Below are positions 14,152 through 21,049 of a DNA stretch of 25,669 bases, one piece after another. The notes under the pieces were generated by a model. That model had not been told where the DNA came from, made no database searches, and worked only from the letters and a program-made list of their open reading frames with translations. Position 1 is the first letter of the stretch; each line of letters begins with the position of its first letter. The position numbers were made by a program, and so were the translations under genes. Source of the DNA: an uncultured Eubacteriales bacterium (GTDB taxonomy: Bacteria > Bacillota > Clostridia > Oscillospirales > Oscillospiraceae). Location of the stretch: assembly GCA_900543625.1 (NCBI GenBank), contig UQSF01000022.1:1-25669 (forward strand), in the 5' to 3' direction.

Positions 14152-15432
14152 TTGGGTGACAAGTACCGAGATCCTGTCCATGGCTTTATTGAAGTGACTG
14201 ATCTTGAAAATGAAATTATTAATTCCGCGCCATTTCAGCGGCTCAGAAATGTAAAACAGTTAGCAATGACATACCTTGTTTTTCACGGCGCAGAACATAC
14301 TCGCTTTGGTCATTCGATAGGTGTAATGCATTTAGTCACAAGAGCTTTTGATTCTGCTGTGTCTAATGGAAGTTATTCTTTTTCGGACGAAAAGTATGCA
14401 TGGTATAAGCAACTTCTAAGGCTCATTGCATTAACTCACGATTTGGGACACGCACCCTTTTCACATGCATCAGAAGCTGTTTTTCCCGATGGCCTTGAGC
14501 ACGAAGATTTCACAGAAAAAATTGTTAAAGAAACCATTATCGCTACTCATATCAAAGCCATTGGAGCTACATTTGTAGAAAAATATGGCCCTGAGTACGA
14601 TATTACGCCAGAATTAATATGCGATATTTATCGTGGAAGACTACCGGGAGAGAATTCGGAGTTCACATTTTTAAAAAGTTTCATGGATAGTGAATTGGAT
14701 TGTGACAAGATGGATTATCTACTTCGAGATTCACTTTTTTGTGGTGTAAAATACGGAAACTATGACATCGAACGCCTATTGTCTTCCCTTACAATTTATA
14801 TACAGGATGGTTGTCCACGTTTAGCAATCGGAAGCGGAGGAACTCAAGTATTCGAGGAATTTGTTCTTGCGCGGTATTTCATGTTCGTACAAGTCTACTT
14901 TCATCGTACACGTCGTTTTTTTGACATAATGTTTTCTCAAGCACTTAAGTGTATTTTGCCAGACGGAACATACCCACAAGACGTTAATGACTATTTAATG
15001 TGGGATGACTGTCGTGTTATTCAAGAGTTAAAAGCTCATGTTGATGATAACGACGCATGTGCAAATATTGTCAAAAGAGTCGTCTACTCCTGTGCTAACG
15101 AAAGTGTGACGCACCCAAAGTCAGGAGATAGAAATGAATTCAAGCTAATTAGCTTGCAGGCCAAAGAAAAATTTGGCGCAGAGAATTTTTTGGAAGATTA
15201 CTCTGCCGGAAAAATGCCACACAAAATTCCAATTAAAAGTGAGATTGATGATGAGAAAGCGATTGTAATTATTCACAAGAGCACCGGAAAGATCACAACA
15301 ATTTCCGAGGAATCTCCTATTATACAAAGTCTTACTAATAAGATTGATATTCAGCGGCTGTATGTTAAACCTTCCCTATATGAAACAGTTTCACAATACT
15401 TGAGGGAGATCTATGCAGCCATACAGAGTTAG
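14152..15432 (+). CDS. HD-domain phosphohydrolase, SAMHD1/YwfO-like
   Basis: A 426-aa member of the HD superfamily closest in motif order to SAMHD1 and Bacillus YwfO. Seen: RDPVHGFIEV (N-terminal family signature), RFGHSIGVMHL (H54), THDLGHAPFSH (H96, D97, H100) and LDCDKMDYLLRD (D183, D185). These line up with SAMHD1 H167, H206-D207 and D311; K186, Y189 and D193 match its dNTP-contacting residues. Such enzymes typically hydrolyse dNTPs to nucleoside and triphosphate, but substrate is not proven here. The start is TTG (14152-14154) after GGAGGTGA at 14138-14145. Codon use is AT-rich. The next gene starts 22 nt downstream. It could deplete nucleotides during phage attack, or be a housekeeping YwfO; context favours the former modestly. 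Confidence 0.88.
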   Translation: MGDKYRDPVHGFIEVTDLENEIINSAPFQRLRNVKQLAMTYLVFHGAEHTRFGHSIGVMHLVTRAFDSAVSNGSYSFSDEKYAWYKQLLRLIALTHDLGHAPFSHASEAVFPDGLEHEDFTEKIVKETIIATHIKAIGATFVEKYGPEYDITPELICDIYRGRLPGENSEFTFLKSFMDSELDCDKMDYLLRDSLFCGVKYGNYDIERLLSSLTIYIQDGCPRLAIGSGGTQVFEEFVLARYFMFVQVYFHRTRRFFDIMFSQALKCILPDGTYPQDVNDYLMWDDCRVIQELKAHVDDNDACANIVKRVVYSCANESVTHPKSGDRNEFKLISLQAKEKFGAENFLEDYSAGKMPHKIPIKSEIDDEKAIVIIHKSTGKITTISEESPIIQSLTNKIDIQRLYVKPSLYETVSQYLREIYAAIQS

Positions 15433-15454
15433 GCACTGCGAAACAGGAGGATTT

Positions 15455-15958
15455 ATGGTTGATTTGGAACAATGCGCTATTATTATACGGCAAATATGTG
15501 ACGCAACTGAGCCGGGCAAGAAAATGGTTCAAAAACTTTTTTATTTAATGGAACGAAAGGGCCTCCAATTAAATCTCGCCTATAGCATACACTTTTTTGG
15601 ACCGTATAGTGCAAAACTCGACACCGCATTACATACTTTGGAAAGTATGGGTTCAATAGAAATTGATACATCTGGCATGACACATATAATTCGAGAAGGA
15701 AAGAATATGACAGGCGCAGCTCTGAATGCTACAGACTCTTCTGTTGTAAATTATGTCTTAGATAACTTTTTAGGGAAAACTGCATTAGAGTTAGAAGCCC
15801 TCACCACTTTGGATTATGCAGCCACCACAATTTTGAAAGGTAAATGCTCGGACGAAGACATAATTAATGAAGTCGTGAAGATTAAAGGGGAAAAGTTTCC
15901 CAGAGAGTATTTATCTCGTGAATTAGTAACGTTAAAGCAAACAGGCTATATCCAATAA
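15455..15958 (+). CDS. YwgA-like small protein partnered with the HD hydrolase
   Basis: A 167-aa protein. Its N-terminal half (KMVQKLFYLMERKGLQLNL, then YSIHFFGPYSAKLDTALHTL) has the K-L-x-Y-L...F-x-G-P-Y-S pattern of YwgA-type proteins, which also resembles the Panacea/SocA antitoxin-like fold. The C-terminal half is helical with no known motif. I chose ATG 15455 because AGGAGG lies at 15445-15450; an earlier in-frame ATG at 15413 lies inside the HD gene and lacks a site. The 22-nt spacing from the HD gene implies one transcript. From memory, B. subtilis has ywfO and ywgA together, so the pair may be an old functional unit. Role unknown; regulator or antitoxin-like partner is an inference. 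Confidence 0.62.
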   Translation: MVDLEQCAIIIRQICDATEPGKKMVQKLFYLMERKGLQLNLAYSIHFFGPYSAKLDTALHTLESMGSIEIDTSGMTHIIREGKNMTGAALNATDSSVVNYVLDNFLGKTALELEALTTLDYAATTILKGKCSDEDIINEVVKIKGEKFPREYLSRELVTLKQTGYIQ

Positions 15959-15974
15959 ATTGATTCTCACAGAT

Positions 15975-16044
15975 AGTAGATAGAGGACTACCGATACGAG
16001 TACTGATGTACCAGTTCTTGTATCGGTAGTCTTATTTATCTACT
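15975..16044. repeat. Large imperfect hairpin/inverted repeat after the YwgA-like gene
   Basis: The main stem of 15 bp (15986-16000 with 16017-16031, one G-T pair) is extended inward by ACTG/CAGT and outward by AGTAGATA (15975-15982) with TATCTACT (16037-16044). There is no U tract, so it is not a standard terminator. Mechanism unknown: mRNA 3' stabiliser, small RNA or remnant of an element. Confidence 0.7.
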
Positions 16045-16070
16045 GCTAAGCTAAGCGAGTGATCATACTT

Positions 16071-16108
16071 AACTGTCTCGGATACCGAATTCAACATCCG
16101 AGACAGTT
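16071..16108. repeat. Second long perfect hairpin upstream of the endonuclease-like gene
   Basis: AACTGTCTCGGAT (16071-16083) pairs perfectly with ATCCGAGACAGTT (16096-16108), 12-nt loop. It lacks a T run. It lies 26 nt after the first hairpin, just before the degraded 5' end of the restriction-like gene. Confidence 0.7.
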
Positions 16109-16205
16109 CTATTACGCAGAGATATCAACTAGCATTGGAACGATATAAAAAAGAAAAAAGAATGACTGGGAAATTGGTATTGAGCACGAAAGATACGTTG
16201 GATAT

Positions 16206-16703
16206 ATGTATGAGAATTGTGGTTATAGAGTCCGATATCATGGCGCACTGATGGGAAAACAGGATATGGGCAGAGACTTAGTTGCCACGAAGGATGGAAG
16301 TATCCTTGTTATCCAATGTAAAAGATGGGCAAAGGAAAAAACAATACATGAGAAGCACATATTTCAGTTATATGGAAGCACGATTCAGATGGCTGTTTCC
16401 ACTAACAAAAACTGTACCCCCGTTTTCGTGACAACAACATGTCTTTCGGAGCAGGCGAGGAAATGCGCAGAATACCTTCACATAGATGTTATGGAAAACT
16501 ATGAGTATAAGGAATACCCACTGGTAAAATGTAATATTTCGAGTTCGGGCGAAAAGATTTACCACTTGCCTTTTGATCAGCAATATGATCGCGTTCGGAT
16601 ATCTGGCGCAAACGGCGAAAAATATGTAGCATCTGTCGAAGAAGCGGAAATGTTGGGTTTTCGACATGCATATAGATGGCGCGGAGACAGCGCAACGAGT
16701 TGA
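16206..16703 (+). CDS. Mrr-type restriction-endonuclease-like protein, 5' end damaged (probable pseudogene)
   Basis: The open piece of 165 aa keeps the PD-(D/E)xK core: GKQDMGRDLVA (catalytic D), then LVIQCKRW (Q-x-K), IHEKHIFQLYG and a C-terminal stretch with KIYHLPFDQQYDRV and FRHAYRWRG that is strongly patterned. The family's usual N-terminal helix lies upstream in two frames: ALERYKKEK is encoded at 16132-16158 and NDWEIGIEHERYVGY at 16161-16205 in the frame of the main piece, with an in-frame TAA at 16146. One missing base in the A-rich tract around 16147-16160 explains this. ATG 16206 has no real ribosome binding site and would cut the fold's first helix. Most likely a recently inactivated gene, unless the lesion is a sequencing error. 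Confidence 0.7.
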   Translation: MYENCGYRVRYHGALMGKQDMGRDLVATKDGSILVIQCKRWAKEKTIHEKHIFQLYGSTIQMAVSTNKNCTPVFVTTTCLSEQARKCAEYLHIDVMENYEYKEYPLVKCNISSSGEKIYHLPFDQQYDRVRISGANGEKYVASVEEAEMLGFRHAYRWRGDSATS

Positions 16704-16863
16704 ATGCTAATTTAAAAATGGGACATGCCAGGCGCTTATGTTGTCGAATATTGTGAAGTAAGTCGGTATGGTCTATATGGAAATTCTTGAGGTGTGCAGT
16801 TAAAAACTCAAAGACTCTGCCGGCATTGACGCCTTCAATGTAAACGGGTACATAAGAGACACA
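16704..16863. other. Gene-free right flank of the island
   Basis: About 160 bp with intermediate composition between the endonuclease remnant and the terminator of the next gene. I see no gene, promoter or repeat. A stop-free frame on the minus strand crosses it, but it continues antisense through both neighbours and lacks a ribosome binding site. Confidence 0.5.
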
Positions 16864-16911
16864 GAAAAACCTCAGCGCCAAGGGTGATCTTGCCCTTGAC
16901 GCTGAGGTTTT
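16864..16911. terminator. Bidirectional terminator between island and core genome
   Basis: AAAAACCTCAGCG (16864-16876) pairs with CGCTGAGGTTTTT (16899-16911), with an inner CAAGGG/CCCTTG pairing. It ends the minus-strand DUF4830-like gene and insulates the island. Confidence 0.9.
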
Positions 16912-16916
16912 TCCGC

Positions 16917-17363
16917 TCACCGCAGACCGTGCATGAAGCCGTCCATGGCGGTCGCGTGGATGTCGCCGCCGATGACGCGGTTGCGGTAGACGAACAGCTG
17001 CGCGAGCACCGTGTCCGATGTCCCGGCGTAGTTCATCACGCGATAGGTATAGACGCTGCACGTCTCGCCGGCGTAGATGGACAGGTCGAAGCCCTGCTGC
17101 TTTTGCAGGGCGTTGTAATCGCCGAACACGCCGTCAAATGTGCGCGGGAGCACGATCTCCTGCGCAGTTTCGGTCGCGGGATCGGCTTCCCAGTCGAGCG
17201 CGCGCAGATATGTGATGCGTCCCTCGGTCGTGGTGACGTTGTAGTGCGCAGAGAGTACGCCGTCGTTGCTGCGCCAGATAACCAGAAGCGCCAGCACCAC
17301 CGCCAGCGCGATGAGCGCATAGACGGCCGTTCGTCTTGTCCAATGAAAGGATTTGAGCTTCAT
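16917..17363 (-). CDS. Membrane-anchored DUF4830-like protein
   Basis: A 148-aa protein with one N-terminal transmembrane segment (about 13-31, TAVYALIALAVVLALLVIW) and an extracytoplasmic domain. The domain pattern (R-x-x-Y-L-R-A-L-D-W-E, LPRTFDGVFGDYNALQKQQG, FDLSIYAGETCSVYTYRVMNY, IGGDIHATAMDGFMHGL) is what I recall for DUF4830, common in Clostridia and of unknown function. ATG at 17361-17363 follows GGGGTG; an in-frame TTG at 17381 is a weaker option. It is divergent from the pseudouridine synthase gene and ends at a strong terminator. Confidence 0.72.
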   Translation of the reverse strand: MKLKSFHWTRRTAVYALIALAVVLALLVIWRSNDGVLSAHYNVTTTEGRITYLRALDWEADPATETAQEIVLPRTFDGVFGDYNALQKQQGFDLSIYAGETCSVYTYRVMNYAGTSDTVLAQLFVYRNRVIGGDIHATAMDGFMHGLR

Positions 17364-17386
17364 AACCACACCCCGGAACAAACCTA

Positions 17387-17415
17387 TTCAAATTTGCCGC
17401 CGGATATGCTATACT
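17387..17415 (+). promoter_or_regulatory. Probable promoter of the RsuA-family gene
   Basis: TTCAAA (17387-17392), 17-bp spacer, TATACT (17410-17415), 32 nt before the ATG. Confidence 0.5.
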
Positions 17416-17447
17416 ATTGCTGTTTGACGATCGAGGAGGGGAGCGAC

Positions 17448-18161
17448 ATGATCCGTCTGGACAAATATCTGGCCGACACCGGCGCCGCTTCCCGGCGCGA
17501 GGCGAAGATGTATATCCGCCGCGGCGAGGTCACGGTCGACGGCGTACCTGCCGCTGCGCCGGAGCAGAAGATCGCGGAGACGGCAGTCGTCTGTCTGCGC
17601 GGGCAGGCGCTGCACTATCAGACATACCATTATTATATGCTCCACAAGCCGTCCGGTGTCCTCACGGCGACGAGTGACCGCAGACAGCCGACCGTGCTGG
17701 ATCTGTTCCCGCCGGAGCTGCAGCGCTTCGGTCTTGTTCCGGCCGGACGTCTGGACAAGGACACGACCGGGCTGCTGCTCATCACGGACGACGGGGACTA
17801 TGTCCACCGCGTCATCACACCGAAAAAGCACGTGCCGAAGGTCTATTTTGCGCGCACGGACGGGCTGCCGACGCGCGCGGATGCCGAGCGCTTCGCGCAG
17901 GGCGTTGTGCTCGGTGACGGGACGCAGTGTCTGCCCGCGAGGCTCGAATGCCTGCCGGAGCAGGGCGGCTGCCGCGTGACGGTCTATGAGGGAAAATACC
18001 ACATGGTCAAGCGGATGCTCGCCGGCTGCGGGACACCGGTTTTGCAGCTGCACCGGCTGTCGATCGGAGCGCTGACGCTCGATCCGACGCTGCCTCCGGG
18101 GGCTTATCGAGAGCTGAGCGCGGAGGAAGCAATGCTTGTTTTTGCAGAACCCGCTTCGTGA
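17448..18161 (+). CDS. rRNA pseudouridine synthase, RsuA/RluB/E/F family
   Basis: It has an N-terminal S4 RNA-binding domain (MIRLDKYLADTGAASRREA, then RRGEVTVDG) followed by the catalytic domain with YYMLHKPSGVLTA and GRLDKDTTGLLLITDDG; D103 is the catalytic aspartate. The late motif EGKYHMVKRMLAGCG, then LHRLSIG, is also typical. Length of 237 aa and the short C-terminus suit the RsuA subgroup (16S U516), but RluB-like 23S activity cannot be excluded. ATG 17448 follows GAGGAGGGG. The much longer upstream frame is an artefact running antisense through the DUF4830-like gene. Confidence 0.93.
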   Translation: MIRLDKYLADTGAASRREAKMYIRRGEVTVDGVPAAAPEQKIAETAVVCLRGQALHYQTYHYYMLHKPSGVLTATSDRRQPTVLDLFPPELQRFGLVPAGRLDKDTTGLLLITDDGDYVHRVITPKKHVPKVYFARTDGLPTRADAERFAQGVVLGDGTQCLPARLECLPEQGGCRVTVYEGKYHMVKRMLAGCGTPVLQLHRLSIGALTLDPTLPPGAYRELSAEEAMLVFAEPAS

Positions 18162-18241
18162 TAGTTGACAAAACCTTGTAGAATTATCCGTCTATCTCAC
18201 GAAATTTCGAAAATTATTCACAAAAAACGACCAATTCTCTA

Positions 18242-18270
18242 TTGAAAAATGCACATAAATCGGCTATGAT
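18242..18270 (+). promoter_or_regulatory. SigA-type promoter of the CdaR-like regulator (and possibly ftsEX)
   Basis: TTGAAA (18242-18247), 17-bp spacer, TATGAT (18265-18270), about 60 nt upstream of the start codon. Confidence 0.72.
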
Positions 18271-18333
18271 GTAAGGCAGGAAATTGGTAGGTGCTGTGGG
18301 CGACTGCGGCGGCCGTTCGTAGGAGGAAAAGAT

Positions 18334-19428
18334 ATGTCGAGCAGAATTTTTCAAGGCGTGATCGTTCAGATGAAGGATGCAACTACGCGCTGCATCGGTG
18401 TTGTGGACGAGCAGGGATTCGTGATCGCTTGCAGCGAGCTCTCGATGATCGGCTCTCGCCTGGATGATTTTCAGGCTGCAGTCGGAGAAGTGCAGGAGCA
18501 GCTGTTTTCGACCGACGCGCGCACGTATAAGATCCTTTCGGCCAGTACGGCGCGCTTTGAGTATGCCGTGTTCGTGGAGGGCAATGACCAGACGGCGCGC
18601 AGCATCTGCATTCTTGCAGCCGTCGGCATGACGGAGGCCAGCACGAACTTCGAGGAGAAGCACAACAAGGCTGCATTCGTCAAAAACATCATCTCGGACA
18701 ATATCCTTCCGGGCGATGTGTATGTGCGCGCAAAGGAGCTGCACTTTACAACCGATGTCTCGCGTGCCGTGCTGCTGGTGCGGCAGGTGGACGTGACGGA
18801 CATCGCCGTGCTTGAGCTGATCCAGAATATGTTCCCGGATCGGCAGCATGATTTCGTGCTCAGCGTGAGCGAGTCGGACATCGTTGTCATCAAGGAGATG
18901 GCGCCCGACGAGACGTCGGAGGATGTCTGTGCGCTGGCGGAGACGATCGAGCGCGCCGTGCAGACGGAGCTGCACGTGCAGACGGTCATCGGCATCGGTA
19001 CGGCGGCAAACCACCTGCGCGAGCTGGCTGACCGCTACAAGGAGGCGCAGGTCGCTATCGAGGTCGGCAAGGTGTTCGAAAACGAGAAGCCGGTCATCCA
19101 CTATGATAACCTCGGCATCGGCCGCATTATTTATCAGCTGCCGACGACGCTGTGCGAGATGTTCCTGTCAGAAGCGTTTAAGAAAAACCCCATCGAGGCG
19201 CTCGACGAGGATACGCTCGACACGATCAATCGCTTCTTTGAAAACAACCTCAATGTTTCGGAGACGGCGCGCAAGCTCTACGTCCATCGAAACACTTTGG
19301 TATACCGGTTGGAAAAAGTCAAGAAGATCACGGGCCTGGATCTGCGCGAGTTTGAAGATGCCATTCTCTTCAAGGTCGCGGTCATGGTAAAGAAATACCT
19401 CGATTCTCAGAACACCGCCAAGTTCTGA
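18334..19428 (+). CDS. CdaR/PucR-family helix-turn-helix regulator
   Basis: A 364-aa protein whose C-terminus is a PucR-type HTH: FFENNLNVSETARKLYVHRN, then TLVYRLEKVKKITGLDLR. The N-terminal part (residues ~1-110) looks like a sugar-diacid-recognition-type sensor (I-V-Q-x-M, then GVVDEQGFVIAC), and the middle (about 130-260) like the GGDEF-like domain of CdaR. The family usually activates genes for carboxylic or sugar-diacid use, but this Clostridial version sits in front of ftsE, so its targets may be different. ATG with AGGAGGA upstream. The 46-nt gap to ftsE has no terminator, so cotranscription is likely. Confidence 0.85.
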   Translation: MSSRIFQGVIVQMKDATTRCIGVVDEQGFVIACSELSMIGSRLDDFQAAVGEVQEQLFSTDARTYKILSASTARFEYAVFVEGNDQTARSICILAAVGMTEASTNFEEKHNKAAFVKNIISDNILPGDVYVRAKELHFTTDVSRAVLLVRQVDVTDIAVLELIQNMFPDRQHDFVLSVSESDIVVIKEMAPDETSEDVCALAETIERAVQTELHVQTVIGIGTAANHLRELADRYKEAQVAIEVGKVFENEKPVIHYDNLGIGRIIYQLPTTLCEMFLSEAFKKNPIEALDEDTLDTINRFFENNLNVSETARKLYVHRNTLVYRLEKVKKITGLDLREFEDAILFKVAVMVKKYLDSQNTAKF

Positions 19429-19474
19429 GTTCGCATCCGGGCGGGCGCAAGCCCAACATATTGGAGGACATCTT

Positions 19475-20167
19475 ATGGTTCAAATGAACGATGTGAGGAT
19501 GGTCTACGGAAACACGGAAGCCGAGGCGCTCAGTGGCGTCAGCTTCACGATCAACGAAGGGGAATTCGTGTTTCTGGTCGGACCGTCGGGCTCCGGCAAG
19601 ACGACGATCATCAAGCTGATCACCGGCGAGCTGAGTCCCACATCCGGACAGATCACGGTCAACGGCTTTGACATGCAGGGCATCAAGCGCCGCAAGCTGC
19701 CGAAGCTGCGCCGGACTCTGGGCGTCATTTTTCAGGATTTTCGCCTGATCGACAAAATGACGGTGTATGAAAACGTTGCGTTTGCCATGCGTGTGGTCGG
19801 AGCGTCCAATAAGGAGATCCGCCGCCGTGTGCCGCAGGTGCTCGAGCTGGTCGGCCTGGCCGACCGGGAAAAACGCTATCCGGCGGAGCTGTCCGGCGGT
19901 GAGCAGCAGCGCGTGGCGATCGCCCGCGCGCTCGTGAACAATCCGCGCATGATCATTGCCGACGAGCCGACCGGGAACCTCGACCCGGTGCGCAGTCTGG
20001 AGCTGATGCTGCTGCTGGAGAAGATCAACGAGCTCGGCACCACAGTCCTTGTGGTGACGCACGAAAAGGAACTGGTCGACGCTTTTTCCAAGCGTGTCAT
20101 CTCGATCGACACCGGAAGAGTCGTCAGCGACGGATTGGACGGGTACTACGGATATGAAGCTGAATAG
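19475..20167 (+). CDS. ftsE: Cell-division ATP-binding protein FtsE
   Basis: ABC ATPase that with FtsX couples ATP hydrolysis to activation of peptidoglycan hydrolases at the septum or side wall. Walker A GPSGSGKTT (36-44), the Q loop around Q87, signature LSGGEQQRVAIARAL (139-153) and Walker B with MIIADEPTGNLD (159-170) are intact. Length 230 aa is normal. MVQMNDVRMVYG start with GGAGGA seven nt upstream. The 3' end overlaps ftsX by 14 nt. Confidence 0.97.
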   Translation: MVQMNDVRMVYGNTEAEALSGVSFTINEGEFVFLVGPSGSGKTTIIKLITGELSPTSGQITVNGFDMQGIKRRKLPKLRRTLGVIFQDFRLIDKMTVYENVAFAMRVVGASNKEIRRRVPQVLELVGLADREKRYPAELSGGEQQRVAIARALVNNPRMIIADEPTGNLDPVRSLELMLLLEKINELGTTVLVVTHEKELVDAFSKRVISIDTGRVVSDGLDGYYGYEAE

Positions 20168-21038
20168 ATTCAACTACCTGATCGCGCAGGGCGTGAAGAA
20201 CATCTTCACGCACGGCTTCATGTCTTTCGCGTCGATCACGATCATTATTGCGTGTCTGCTCATCATGGGCAGCTTCTCGATGCTGACGCTCAACATCGAC
20301 AAGAATATTGACCGCCTGCAAAACCAGAACGAGGTCATCGCCTACGTCGATGAGACGCTCTCGGAAGATGAGGCGCGTGCCATTGAGCCGAAGATCGCTG
20401 CGCTCGACAATGTCGCCTCTGTCACGTTCGTCACGCGCGAGCAGGCGATGCAGACGTTTACGGCCGAGTATGACTCGGATCTCTTTGACAACATCGACGC
20501 GTCGGTTTTCCGGCATCGCTATGTCGTGACGCTCGATGACCTCTCACTCATGAAGGATATGCAGACCGCGCTCAAGAACATCGACGGCATTGCCGATGTC
20601 ACGGCGCATCTGGATTACGCGGAAAACTTCATCACGTTCCGGAACATTGTGAGCGTTGTCTCCGTCGTTCTGATCGTGATCCTGATCGCGGTATCCCTGT
20701 TTATCATGACCAATACCATCAAGCTTGCCACGTTTGGCCGCCGCGAGGAGATCGCCATCATGAAGATGGTCGGCGCGACGAACCGGTTTATCCGTCTGCC
20801 GTTTGTGGTGGAGGGCCTGGTGCTCGGTCTGGTCGGCGGGCTGGTGGCGTTCCTGCTCCAGTTCGGGCTCTATAGTCTGATCGTCGGCAAGATCATGTCC
20901 ACCATGGCGGCCGGTATCATCACGGTGCTCCCGTTTTCGTCCGTGGCGCTGCCGCTGCTGTTGGTGTTCCTTGGTGTGGGCGTGCTCGTCGGCGTCTTCG
21001 GCGGACTCACGGCCATTCGCAATTACCTGAAAGTCTAA
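20154..21038 (+). CDS. ftsX: Cell-division permease FtsX
   Basis: A 294-aa membrane partner of FtsE. One transmembrane helix near the start (about 22-44), an extracytoplasmic domain of ~120 aa (LNIDKNIDRLQNQNEVIAYVDE onward) that would contact the hydrolase, then three helices, with the cytoplasmic coupling segment GRREEIAIMKMVGATNRFIR typical of FtsX. I chose ATG 20154 (MKLNRFNYLIAQG); an earlier in-frame start lies deep inside ftsE. The overlap and weak ribosome binding site imply translational coupling. Confidence 0.96.
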   Translation: MKLNRFNYLIAQGVKNIFTHGFMSFASITIIIACLLIMGSFSMLTLNIDKNIDRLQNQNEVIAYVDETLSEDEARAIEPKIAALDNVASVTFVTREQAMQTFTAEYDSDLFDNIDASVFRHRYVVTLDDLSLMKDMQTALKNIDGIADVTAHLDYAENFITFRNIVSVVSVVLIVILIAVSLFIMTNTIKLATFGRREEIAIMKMVGATNRFIRLPFVVEGLVLGLVGGLVAFLLQFGLYSLIVGKIMSTMAAGIITVLPFSSVALPLLLVFLGVGVLVGVFGGLTAIRNYLKV

Positions 21039-21049
21039 GGAGGAAACGA

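Larger units (their letters stand above)
13991..16863. mobile_element. AT-rich accessory island next to tRNA-Pro
   Basis: Between the tRNA-Pro and the terminator at 16864 the DNA is visibly AT-rich with A/T-ending codons, while genes on both sides prefer G/C-ending codons. It carries an HD hydrolase, a YwgA-like gene, two large hairpins and a damaged restriction-endonuclease-like gene. No integrase, transposase or repeat of the tRNA 3' end is seen at the right side, so the boundaries are inferred from composition only. Confidence 0.55.

Noticed and set aside
13991..16863. CRISPR array, integrase or transposase in the island
   Set aside because: No regularly spaced repeats and no recombinase motifs were found; only hairpins and non-mobility genes are present.
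16489..17061. 190-codon minus-strand frame spanning the island's right edge
   Set aside because: It joins antisense of two unrelated genes through the intergenic region with no start signal.
16884..17447. Long N-terminal extension of the pseudouridine synthase
   Set aside because: It runs antisense through the DUF4830-like gene; a strong ribosome binding site and canonical S4 start are at 17448.
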